Of a stretch of DNA of 20,789 nt, positions 7,519 through 14,596 are shown in pieces (the first letter of the stretch is position 1; every line of letters begins with the position of its first letter). Under the pieces are notes generated by a model. It saw only the letters and a program-made list of their open reading frames with translations. It was not told the DNA's origin and ran no database searches. The DNA comes from UBA724 sp964229545 (GTDB lineage: Bacteria; Bacteroidota; Bacteroidia; Flavobacteriales; Flavobacteriaceae), in the NCBI GenBank assembly GCA_964229545.1, contig CAXRDP010000028.1:1-20789 (forward strand), in the 5' to 3' direction. A program made the translations under genes and the position numbers.

Positions 7519-7710
7519 TTATACTGCGAACAAAGCGGCAAATCCGATTCCCTCGATAAGGGCGGCTGCAATCAACATTGCGGTTTGAATCTTTCCATAA
7601 GCTTCGGGCTGACGGGCAATCGCTTCCATGGCTGAACCACCGATTCTACCAATTCCCATTCCTACTCCGATGACAACTAGGCCTGCGCCTACAATTACTG
7701 GAATTTCCAT
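7519..7710 (-). CDS. atpE: ATP synthase Fo c subunit
   Basis: 63 residues forming a two-helix hairpin that oligomerises into the proton-driven rotor ring. Helix 1 has the glycine-rich packing pattern (GAGLVVIGVGMGIGRIGGSA, residues 8-27), the polar loop is the canonical ARQPE at 32-36, and helix 2 carries the ion-binding carboxylate E53 in AALIEGIGF. The helix 1 site lacks the Gln, and helix 2 lacks the Ser/Thr after the Glu, that mark sodium-binding rings, so proton coupling is inferred. It is short even for the family (often 70-85) because the chain ends soon after helix 2. Preceded by a 37-bp A+T-rich leader and followed by a hairpin, it looks set for high expression, as the c subunit needs many copies per complex. 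Confidence 0.98.
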   Translation of the reverse strand: MEIPVIVGAGLVVIGVGMGIGRIGGSAMEAIARQPEAYGKIQTAMLIAAALIEGIGFAALFAV

Positions 7711-7747
7711 AATAAATCTAATTTAATTTTTAGTTGTTATAATATTT
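7711..7747 (-). promoter_or_regulatory. A+T-rich unstructured leader of atpE (translation enhancer-like)
   Basis: Only three of the 37 bases between the atpB stop and the atpE ATG are G or C. Bacteroidota usually lack Shine-Dalgarno sequences, and efficient initiation correlates with A-rich, unstructured leaders. No Shine-Dalgarno-like purine run is visible here. The inference is that this leader raises atpE translation relative to its neighbours, like the different but functionally analogous atpE enhancer of E. coli. No exact TAnnTTTG box is present, so I do not call a promoter. Confidence 0.45.
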
Positions 7748-8827
7748 TTAATGTGCTTCGTCATGATGTTCTTCAACTGCAAACCCGAAATACAGGGCCG
7801 ACAGCATGGTAAATATATAGGCCTGTAACAACGCCACCAACAATTCTATGATTGAAATGGCAAAAGCCAACACAAAAGACAGGCTGCTACCCAACCAATT
7901 GTGAAATATAAACATCAGCCCGATCAAACTCATCAAAACGATGTGCCCTGCTTGAATGTTGGCATACAAACGTATGAGAAGTGAAAACGGCTTGATGATA
8001 ACCCCCAACAACTCAATCGGTGCCAATACAATTTTCATCAATACCGGAACTCCAGGCATCCAAAAAATGTGCGCCCAATAGTTTTTATTGGCTGTCAGGT
8101 TGGTAATCAAAAAGGTGAGAAGGGCCAATCCAAAAGTCACCGCAATGTTTCCGGTCACATTGATCCCTAGGGGGGTTAGCCCCAATATGTTTAAAAACCA
8201 AATGAAGAAGAATATGGTAAGCAAATAGCTCATATATCTTTTGTGGTGCTTCTCTCCAATGTTGGGAATGGCAATTTCGTCGCGTATGTACAATATGATG
8301 GGTTCAAAAAAGCGCCCTACCCCTGCGGCAATACTGCCATTACGGGCATAAGAACGGGCCAACCCTCGGAACAGCAAAAACATCAGCAAGGCTGTTGCCA
8401 ACATGGTGACCACGCTTTTGGTAAGAGACAAGTCCAGTGGCTTATTGTTGGTGGGGTGATGTTGGTCGTCGTACGTAATGGTTCCTTCGGCATCGGTTTT
8501 ATAAATCTTTCCGTGGTAAAGCTTGTAGTGTGCTCCATTGGCTTCTACAACCGCTTTGCCGTGCTTGAGCTTGCCAGATGAAAATGTAACAAGGCCATTG
8601 TCCCACAAAATCACAGGCAAAGAAAAGCCGATGTATTTCTTTTTTCCTTCTTCTGTGGTATAGGACCCAATGGAAAAATCATGTGTGTCTTCGAGGTGGT
8701 GGCGTATGTAGGCCTTAATCTCAGATCTGAGGTCGCCGCTCTTTTCTTTTTCGGGTGCCTCAGATGCAAATCCGAATGTCCCGATTAAGATCAAAAAAAT
8801 CGCTGGAATAAATAGTTTCTTCTTCAT
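7748..8827 (-). CDS. atpB: ATP synthase Fo a subunit with periplasmic N-terminal domain
   Basis: 359 residues, about 100 longer than E. coli AtpB. The extension is N-terminal: a signal-like hydrophobic stretch (residues 4-20), then a soluble region to about 135, rich in His and Lys, then the normal membrane core of about five or six helices. Such an extended form is usual in Bacteroidota. The essential stator arginine is R286 in LLIRLYANIQAGH, and the companion polar residue is Q335 in LVALLQAYIFTMLSALY. The tail is His/Glu-rich. Together with the c ring this subunit forms the two proton half-channels. It is the first ATP synthase subunit gene and has its own -7 box at 8843-8850, 15 bases before the ATG. 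Confidence 0.97.
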   Translation of the reverse strand: MKKKLFIPAIFLILIGTFGFASEAPEKEKSGDLRSEIKAYIRHHLEDTHDFSIGSYTTEEGKKKYIGFSLPVILWDNGLVTFSSGKLKHGKAVVEANGAHYKLYHGKIYKTDAEGTITYDDQHHPTNNKPLDLSLTKSVVTMLATALLMFLLFRGLARSYARNGSIAAGVGRFFEPIILYIRDEIAIPNIGEKHHKRYMSYLLTIFFFIWFLNILGLTPLGINVTGNIAVTFGLALLTFLITNLTANKNYWAHIFWMPGVPVLMKIVLAPIELLGVIIKPFSLLIRLYANIQAGHIVLMSLIGLMFIFHNWLGSSLSFVLAFAISIIELLVALLQAYIFTMLSALYFGFAVEEHHDEAH

Positions 8828-8842
8828 GCGAAATTATGGCTG

Positions 8843-8850
8843 CAAATGTA
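8843..8850 (-). promoter_or_regulatory. Bacteroidota-type -7 promoter box for atpBEFHAG
   Basis: The minus strand reads TACATTTG, an exact TAnnTTTG match, the -7 element recognised by the primary sigma factor of Bacteroidota. It ends 15 bases before the atpB ATG, giving a predicted leader under 12 nt. A T-rich stretch sits where the -33 element should be, but there is no clean TTG. A second exact match (TATATTTG, 8883-8890) lies further upstream in the same gap. The 76-bp gap is the only long one in the operon, so the ATP synthase genes probably have a promoter separate from the PorW-bactofilin genes. Confidence 0.6.
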
Positions 8851-8903
8851 AGGCATTCAACCAAAATATTAAAACCCTTTTTCAAATATAAATGTGGGTC
8901 AAA

Positions 8904-9284
8904 TCAGTCCGCGTTGAGCGCACGAGCTGCCGCAATGACTGTGGTGCTTAACGTTACGATGTAGGGAATAAAAAAAATGGCAAATTCACCTCGTGAAAGG
9001 TCGCCATCATTGTTGAAAAATGGGTAAAAAAACAAAAAGAAAACAAGGAATTTGAGCAGGCTTCCTCCCAAAAACACATAGCCGGCAATCATAGGATGGT
9101 GGCGGTGGGCCAACAATACGGCACTAAAAACGCCAAGTCCCAAAAGGTAATTCACCCAGTAGGCGGGCGTTAAAAGATTGTGAGAATTGTCGTTGTTTGA
9201 AATAAAATGCTGTTGGTGTAGAAACCAAGCTCCCAAAAGGGAAATCAACAACACAAAAGCCAGCCGCAGGATTCGCAATGTCAT
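8904..9284 (-). CDS. DUF6168-like four-helix membrane protein upstream of atpB
   Basis: 126 residues with about four hydrophobic segments (approximately 5-21, 42-60, 66-90, 103-122). I recognise the general pattern as the small membrane family annotated DUF6168, which I recall as linked to ATP synthase operons in Flavobacteriales. Its position corresponds to atpI of other bacteria, and the size (about 125 residues) and topology also resemble AtpI, so it may be a functional or distant structural equivalent. The ATG overlaps the stop of the AtpZ-like gene by 4 bp (ATGA). The gap to atpB is 76 bp. No catalytic residues can be named. An assembly or ion-supply role for the c ring is inference from position. 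Confidence 0.7.
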   Translation of the reverse strand: MTLRILRLAFVLLISLLGAWFLHQQHFISNNDNSHNLLTPAYWVNYLLGLGVFSAVLLAHRHHPMIAGYVFLGGSLLKFLVFFLFFYPFFNNDGDLSRGEFAIFFIPYIVTLSTTVIAAARALNAD

Positions 9285-9511
9285 GGGTTGATACGGTTGA
9301 GTTGACGTATAAGCACATAGATTGATAAAAACAAACCTGCCATCACACTTATTAATGTGTATGTGTTGTCACCGCTAGCGTAGGTGTCATCCAACCAACG
9401 CCCCAAACGTGCCGACAGATATAAGGTGAGTCCAAGCTGTAACCCATAGCCCGTAAACATCGCCCAGCGGGCCAAGGGGGGTTTATGCGGTTTTTTCTGC
9501 GGCTTTTCCAT
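9281..9511 (-). CDS. AtpZ/AtpI-family small membrane protein
   Basis: 76 residues with two predicted membrane helices: about 15-36 (ARWAMFTGYGLQLGLTLYLS) and 52-70. Between them is the conserved-looking GRWLDDTY, close to the G-x-x-L-D motif seen in AtpZ/AtpI family proteins. The N-terminus is Lys/Pro-rich. AtpI and AtpZ act in assembly or stability of the c ring and possibly cation supply; here that is family knowledge, not shown. The gene starts inside the bactofilin gene (29-bp overlap) and ends in a 4-bp overlap with the DUF6168-like gene, so its translation is probably coupled to both. Confidence 0.8.
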   Translation of the reverse strand: MEKPQKKPHKPPLARWAMFTGYGLQLGLTLYLSARLGRWLDDTYASGDNTYTLISVMAGLFLSIYVLIRQLNRINP

Positions 9512-9869
9512 GAGTAGGCTGTAAGGATTTCACGGCCTTTTTCATCACACATTGGGCATTGAGCATGGCGCCTACTTCCACAGACAATTTTCCGGTGGTA
9601 ACTTCTCCTTCAACCAATCCCTCCGATTTAATTGAAAGTAAGTTCGAAACTTCTATGTGGCCATTAAAACGCCCCATGATATCCGAGTTGGTGCAGGATA
9701 TCTTTCCGTTGACTATGCCTTCTTTGCCTATGACCACACGGCCCGTGGTTTGGATACTGCCCTCCAAAGTTCCGTCGATACGGAAATCAGACTGAGAGTG
9801 AATCTCTCCGATGACTTTGGTGTTGGGCTCTATAAAGTTGATCTTAACATTGTTTCTTGAATTGTCCAT
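9483..9869 (-). CDS. Bactofilin (polymer-forming cytoskeletal protein)
   Basis: 128 residues. The core from about 15 to 105 shows repeating short strands with regularly placed Gly and Ile/Val (for example KVIGEIHSQSDFRIDGTLEG and GRVVIGKEGIVNGKI), the right-handed beta-helix signature of bactofilins. Short polar tails flank the core. Bactofilins form nucleotide-free filaments that position cell-wall or envelope proteins, usually at the inner face of the cytoplasmic membrane. The gene starts 5 bp after the PorW/SprE gene and overlaps the AtpZ-like gene by 29 bp at its 3' end. Its placement between type IX secretion and ATP synthase assembly genes suggests a scaffold role in the envelope, but this is inferred. 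Confidence 0.92.
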   Translation of the reverse strand: MDNSRNNVKINFIEPNTKVIGEIHSQSDFRIDGTLEGSIQTTGRVVIGKEGIVNGKISCTNSDIMGRFNGHIEVSNLLSIKSEGLVEGEVTTGKLSVEVGAMLNAQCVMKKAVKSLQPTHGKAAEKTA

Positions 9870-9874
9870 GGGAA

Positions 9875-12361
9875 TTAAATTTTGGGTGATGCTATAGCTA
9901 AGTCCTTAAAAATCAGTGCGTCTCTAAATTGGGATGTCAAAACTACAAAATTTTTATTCGATCCCAGTTCCTTCATTTCTTTTTGGATTTGAACACCAAA
10001 ATCTTGTGCAGACGAAGCGGCCTTAAACCCATGCACCACTAACAGTTCTAATTCTCGGTTGTACACATCGATCGATGTGCTTAAAACCCCATCCAAAGAT
10101 TGTGCTTTAATCCAGTCTGTACAGTTTTGCATCAGTTGTTGGGTTTGTTCATGTTGGTCTCTGTTTCTCACATAAAGCAATTTGTAGCTCCCTGAGACAG
10201 ATTGGGTTTTGGCGATTTGTTCAAGCGCTTCCAGTCGAGTTTTGGCGTCGATACCTGCGTTTTGTTTGGGGTAGGAATTCGTTACTTCTTTCAGGGCATT
10301 TTTATATATGTCTATCCCGTCGAGTCTGCCGAGGGCTTCTGCGCGCAACAATGCAAATCGTGCCCGCAAGTCTTGGTCTTGTATCCCCAAAATGGCGTTG
10401 GACGCTTGGTCAATAACAGATTCAAATTTTTGTTGAGCAAACAACTGTTGAACCTCTCTGAAATGTGCCTCAAATTCTCCCTCCAGGACTTGTGTTGGGT
10501 TTGCTATGATTTTGGCATATTGAGAGTCGGGGAATTCTGCCAACAGACGATCTTTGTAATAGGTTGTTTTTTCTCCGCCAGACTCCTGTTCTAGTTGATA
10601 TAAATGATAGAGGGTAGGCAATGTATAATCAGAGGAGGTAGACAAAAGCCTGTTGAGTCGCTCTATGGCCAAATCGTACACCAAGAATTGTTCTTTGTAG
10701 GCAAGACCTGCTTGGAAAAGGGCTGTGTTGCGCACTTGGGTCAAACTATCTCTGGCTTCCTCTTTTGGGATTTGAACGAGGTAGGTCTCAACCATATAGC
10801 GTGGTTCTTCAACAGCTTTTTCGGAAGATAGGCTGTCGGCAAGCATGCGCTCAGCTGGAGTTTGTAGGGCCTTGGGTTTGGCATAGCGCCAATTGTCTTC
10901 CAGGGCTATGTCACCCCAAATCCGTAAAAAATCGCTTTTGCCTCTGGCCAACTGGGTGCGATTGTAAAAATAAAAGTCACTTCCAAAAAAGGAAACATTC
11001 GCAGCCAACTGTTGTTGTTCTTGTGCCTTTTGCAAGGAATCTGAGCGTTTGATTTGGGCCACATAGTCTACAAAAAAGCTTTGGCGTTCTTGGGGTGATT
11101 TGTCCATCAGCCCTAAAATACTGTCATTGATCTGAATGTCGTTTTCGTAGGTGATGATGTCTTGTAACTTGTCGCGCTTGCGTTTGACCTTTCTGAATTT
11201 TCGAGACTTCACATCGGTTACACTCATGGTGCTGTCCAAATAGGCCCCGGAATCTAAGAACAAAGCCCTGTCAAAATGCATGTCGGCCAAGGTTTCATAA
11301 GCCATGGCTTTAAGGTAATTGTCTTGGGTAGGTGTGCGTAAACTCTTGTTCAACAGGCTTTCGGTGGTAAGCGTGTCACCAAGACCCATTTGAAAGACCG
11401 CATGGCTGTAATGAATTTTGTCCAGGAAATTTTTGTTTTCCTCGTTTTTGGTCAATTTGTCATACGCGGTTTTGGTTGCGGTTTCAGACAACAAACCGGC
11501 ATTGAGTTGGTTGAGCGTGGCATGAATCCAATATGTCCGCGGGATTTTTCTGTTGAAATCAATGACTTTCTGGTAGGCCACAGTTGCCGAATCGCTATGC
11601 CCCAATTGGTCATATAGCTGTCCCAAAACATAAGCATATCGTGCCACAAGGTGCTTGTCTTTCTCTAGTTGCAATGCCTTTTGCAGCGGAGTTGTCGCCT
11701 CGTTGGGTTTGTCTAAGGCCAACAAGGCGTTGGCAAAGGCAGCATAAGCCTGTGCGGTTTCTTCTACGGAAAGTGCGCCGTTATTGATTAGATTATAGAG
11801 TTCATTGGCGGCGCGCTCCTCTTGTTTGAGCTGCAACAATGCCTTGGCGCGCCACAATTGGGCGGCATAAATGCTGTTTGAGTCTCTGAGCTGGTCAATG
11901 ATGTAGTTAAAAGCCTCTATGGCCTGGAGGTAGCGGCCGTTGTAAAAGCGTGCTTTTCCTAGTAGCATATAGGCCTCATCGATTTTTTTGTTGCGCTGCG
12001 CTCCGCCGATAAGCATGCTGTGTTTTTGTACTGCTGCCACAGCCTTGGTTTCTGCACGCGAATAATTGGGATTGGGCGGTGCATCTGTTTCATATATGTC
12101 GGGCAGCGGGAATGGGTCTACGGGAAGAAGGGTCCAAAAATTGGGCTGATGGGTTTCTGTTTGTGATTCTATGCCTTGGGTAAGGGCTTCATTGCCGTTA
12201 AACAAAACGTTGTATTGGGTGGTTGTTTGGTGGTAGGCTCTATTGACAAAGCCATCCTTACGGGTGGAACATCCCGCCAACACTAATAATCCCATCCAAG
12301 CAACTACCGCTGTGCGCATACTATATAGCATAAACTGAAAAACAGCTTGTTTCGTATGCAT
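9875..12361 (-). CDS. porW: PorW/SprE-type lipoprotein of the type IX secretion and gliding system
   Basis: About 828 residues. The open frame extends to a TTG at 12391 (838 residues, overlapping the ABC ATPase gene); I chose the first ATG at 12361. An ATG at 12319 would give the most compact signal peptide (MRTAVVAWMGLLVLAGC). Either way a lipobox LAGC places a lipid on the following Cys. Just after it, FVNRAYHQTTTQYNVLFNGN and then WTLLPVDPFPLP match the opening of SprE/PorW proteins as I know them. The N-terminal half holds TPR-like helical repeats (about 100-350, for example LLGKARFYNGRYLQAIEAFN). In known systems PorW binds trans-envelope components and is needed for type IX secretion, and SprE for gliding. 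The bactofilin gene follows after 5 bp. Confidence 0.88.
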   Translation of the reverse strand: MHTKQAVFQFMLYSMRTAVVAWMGLLVLAGCSTRKDGFVNRAYHQTTTQYNVLFNGNEALTQGIESQTETHQPNFWTLLPVDPFPLPDIYETDAPPNPNYSRAETKAVAAVQKHSMLIGGAQRNKKIDEAYMLLGKARFYNGRYLQAIEAFNYIIDQLRDSNSIYAAQLWRAKALLQLKQEERAANELYNLINNGALSVEETAQAYAAFANALLALDKPNEATTPLQKALQLEKDKHLVARYAYVLGQLYDQLGHSDSATVAYQKVIDFNRKIPRTYWIHATLNQLNAGLLSETATKTAYDKLTKNEENKNFLDKIHYSHAVFQMGLGDTLTTESLLNKSLRTPTQDNYLKAMAYETLADMHFDRALFLDSGAYLDSTMSVTDVKSRKFRKVKRKRDKLQDIITYENDIQINDSILGLMDKSPQERQSFFVDYVAQIKRSDSLQKAQEQQQLAANVSFFGSDFYFYNRTQLARGKSDFLRIWGDIALEDNWRYAKPKALQTPAERMLADSLSSEKAVEEPRYMVETYLVQIPKEEARDSLTQVRNTALFQAGLAYKEQFLVYDLAIERLNRLLSTSSDYTLPTLYHLYQLEQESGGEKTTYYKDRLLAEFPDSQYAKIIANPTQVLEGEFEAHFREVQQLFAQQKFESVIDQASNAILGIQDQDLRARFALLRAEALGRLDGIDIYKNALKEVTNSYPKQNAGIDAKTRLEALEQIAKTQSVSGSYKLLYVRNRDQHEQTQQLMQNCTDWIKAQSLDGVLSTSIDVYNRELELLVVHGFKAASSAQDFGVQIQKEMKELGSNKNFVVLTSQFRDALIFKDLAIASPKI

Positions 12362-12374
12362 AGATAGTGAAGTT

Positions 12375-13076
12375 TTAGATTTGCTTGGCAAAAAATGCCT
12401 CTAAATCTTTTAGGGTTTGTGGCGTTTTGACAATGTCTTGTACCAATTGGCCTTTTTCCAAAACAGCTATCCGTTCGCAAACCTCCGTAACGTGTTGCAA
12501 ATCATGGCTAGAGATTAGAACCGTACGACCATGGACTTGAGACTTTTCCTTGAGCAGTTCTTTGAGGCGTATTTGGGTCGTCGGGTCAAGATTGGCAAAA
12601 GGCTCATCCAAAACCAGCAGTTTGGGGTCGCCTATAAAAGTAGCGACAATGCCCACCTTCTTCTGATTTCCTTTAGACAAATCGCGTATATACTTTTTTT
12701 GATTTAAAATCTCACCACTAAAAAAATCAGAAAACCCTGCCATCATAGCGTCCACATCGCTTTTGGAAACCCCGCGTAGATCTCCGATAAAATAAAAATA
12801 TTCTTCGGGGGTTAGGTAGCCAATAAGGAAGGTCTCGTCCAAAAAGGCGGCTGTTTTGGTTTTCCAATCCTCAGATTCGTGGACTGCAATCTCATCGATT
12901 TTTACAGCTCCCTCTGTGGCTTGAATCAAGTCGAGCAACAGACTGAAAAGGGTGGTTTTGCCAGCACCGTTATTACCGACCAATCCGAAAATTTGCCCAT
13001 CAGGTATTTCCAATTGGGGCAATTCCAAAACCGTTTTGTCGCCATAGCGTTTGACCAAATGTTGTATCTGTATCAT
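12375..13076 (-). CDS. ABC transporter ATP-binding protein
   Basis: 233 residues, the size of a single nucleotide-binding domain. Motifs in order: Walker A GNNGAGKT at 34-41, signature LSKGN at 133-137 (a variant of LSGGQ that is common in exporters with integral permeases), Walker B LLVLDEP at 153-159, and the switch histidine in SSHDL at residue 191. The protein belongs with the CcmA/NatA-like exporters. Its ATG overlaps the stop of the DUF5687 permease gene by 4 bp (ATGA), so the two almost surely form one exporter. The substrate is unknown. The PorW/SprE gene follows by about 13 bp from the chosen start. Confidence 0.95.
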   Translation of the reverse strand: MIQIQHLVKRYGDKTVLELPQLEIPDGQIFGLVGNNGAGKTTLFSLLLDLIQATEGAVKIDEIAVHESEDWKTKTAAFLDETFLIGYLTPEEYFYFIGDLRGVSKSDVDAMMAGFSDFFSGEILNQKKYIRDLSKGNQKKVGIVATFIGDPKLLVLDEPFANLDPTTQIRLKELLKEKSQVHGRTVLISSHDLQHVTEVCERIAVLEKGQLVQDIVKTPQTLKDLEAFFAKQI

Positions 13077-14539
13077 GTTTTTTGGTTGTATGCGTTGAGC
13101 GTGCTGTACTTTTCGGATTTGTAAAGCCGCTCAATCTGATGAAATACTTTGTCTTTTAGAAAGTAGCCCAATAGCCCAACAAAAGCCACCGACACATAGC
13201 CTGCCCACGCACCCACAAGCCAATGGCCGAGCGCGAACACCAACATGGGCAACACTAACTTGGGCAAAGAAAGCATCAGTGTTTTGACATTGAAAGATTG
13301 TTTGTCTCCAAAAGGTTTGTTATTGGAAGCCAGGTCTATGGGTGTTTTGATATAGGCTCCTGAGAGTAATACCAGATGTGCGTTGACACCCATATTGTAC
13401 ACCGCCCCTGCCAACACTGCCGCGTAGGCCTCCCAACCAAAGAAAAGATAAAAGGAAGAGAGTATGGTGCTGACAAAAGTGGCAACCACTATCAGGGTCC
13501 ACTTGGCTTCCAAATACTCTCTGTAAGAAATGTTTTGGCTCATCATAAGCGGATAATAGGCGCTGTCCCAACTGGGTACGTATTGGCCAAAAGTGAACAA
13601 AAAGCCACCACTGACAAAGATGCCCGCAAAGATTTTCCAGGCCGGACTCTCATAGGCAGCACCTGTGAAAAACAAAAGCCCATAAAACAAAAAAACTACC
13701 GACATGATAACCGTGGTTTTGGAGCGTTTGTTTCGCATGATAAGTTTGATGTCGTTTTTCATAAAAATAGCCGTACGCCCCAATCGATTGAGCCAATCGA
13801 GTCGTACATACTGCGCCTCTGACTTGGGGATTTGCATGGCGGCATCCAAATACATTCGGCGGGCAAAGTAGCTGTAAGTGTAGCGGTACAATACCAACAG
13901 CAACGCCCACGGAATCAAAGCCAAAAGGGGTTGCTCAAAAAAAGCATAAAAAACAGGACCTGTCCATTGGGTAATGTCAAAAATTTCGAATCGCTGAAGT
14001 GCTGCCAGCGTTACCAAAACCCCTGCAAATCCATAAAACCATGTGTCCCGGTCATTGACCATGATGTTGATGAAGTTGGTGCAATATACAATCGCAATCA
14101 AAGCCACATGCCAGCTGAGTACTTGTAATATCGGATAGCCCTCGTTGAGGAGCACCAAGGAGAATGGGATAAAAAAGAATGCGTTTCCAATATTAAAAAA
14201 AGAAAACATGGTACGGCCCAACACATAATGTACAATCCGACTGCTTTTGATGGGCAATAGCATCAGAGGTTGGATGTTGAGTATCGGCATTTTTTGTAAA
14301 AAATAACGCATCACCACCCAAAAAGAGGTGCCATAAATCAAATAGTCATTGACAAAGGGCAAAGGGTCTACGCCCAATTCTTCTTCCACCAAATAGAAAG
14401 CGCCGACGCCTAGCAGGCCAAAGACAGCCGTAAAGTAAAGTATGCCGAAAACGGAGAGTATCTTATACAACACACTCGAACCGAAAGCTGGAGACCGCCG
14501 AAAAGCGCGCCACTGAAGGAAAATAAAGCGTTGGAACAT
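13073..14539 (-). CDS. DUF5687-like ABC transporter permease
   Basis: 488 residues from the ATG at 14539. A longer frame reaches 14611 but would overlap the divergent gene and start upstream of the -7 box at 14558-14565, so the short start is preferred. The opening FQRFIFLQWRAFRRSPAFGS fits the DUF5687 family of bacteroidetal ABC permeases. Roughly 12 hydrophobic segments alternate with short charged loops, including a cytosolic loop near 240-270 rich in basic residues (GRTAIFMKNDIKLIMRNKRS). It pairs with the ATPase gene that overlaps its stop. The exported substrate is not known. It is the head gene of the long minus-strand run through PorW and bactofilin. Confidence 0.82.
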   Translation of the reverse strand: MFQRFIFLQWRAFRRSPAFGSSVLYKILSVFGILYFTAVFGLLGVGAFYLVEEELGVDPLPFVNDYLIYGTSFWVVMRYFLQKMPILNIQPLMLLPIKSSRIVHYVLGRTMFSFFNIGNAFFFIPFSLVLLNEGYPILQVLSWHVALIAIVYCTNFINIMVNDRDTWFYGFAGVLVTLAALQRFEIFDITQWTGPVFYAFFEQPLLALIPWALLLVLYRYTYSYFARRMYLDAAMQIPKSEAQYVRLDWLNRLGRTAIFMKNDIKLIMRNKRSKTTVIMSVVFLFYGLLFFTGAAYESPAWKIFAGIFVSGGFLFTFGQYVPSWDSAYYPLMMSQNISYREYLEAKWTLIVVATFVSTILSSFYLFFGWEAYAAVLAGAVYNMGVNAHLVLLSGAYIKTPIDLASNNKPFGDKQSFNVKTLMLSLPKLVLPMLVFALGHWLVGAWAGYVSVAFVGLLGYFLKDKVFHQIERLYKSEKYSTLNAYNQKT

Positions 14540-14557
14540 CGTAGAAACTATCTGTTT

Positions 14558-14565
14558 CAAAGGTA
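14558..14565 (-). promoter_or_regulatory. -7 promoter box for the DUF5687-ABC-porW operon
   Basis: The minus strand reads TACCTTTG, an exact TAnnTTTG match, 18 bases before the ATG at 14539. This position rules against the in-frame upstream starts at 14569 and 14611. No clear TTG -33 element is visible, only an A+T-rich stretch. The box sits 11 bases from the divergent box of the reductase gene, so polymerase binding at the two may be mutually exclusive. Confidence 0.6.
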
Positions 14566-14576
14566 TCATTTTTTTA

Positions 14577-14584
14577 TATGTTTG
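14577..14584 (+). promoter_or_regulatory. -7 promoter box for the PaaE-like reductase gene
   Basis: TATGTTTG is an exact TAnnTTTG match ending 12 bases before the ATG at 14597. A start point about 7 bases downstream would leave a leader of only a few nucleotides. No clear TTG -33 element is present. It is back to back with the divergent DUF5687 promoter. Confidence 0.5.
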
Positions 14585-14596
14585 TAAAAAATTGCT

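Noticed and set aside
8883..8890. Second exact TAnnTTTG box (TATATTTG) on the minus strand upstream of atpB
   Set aside because: It is about 55 bases from the ATG, with no suitable -33 element at the right spacing; it could be a secondary promoter but the nearer box fits better.
13376..13822. 148-residue plus-strand open frame opposite the DUF5687 permease
   Set aside because: The minus-strand frame gives a coherent multi-helix protein coupled to the ATPase; the plus frame does not resemble a protein family.
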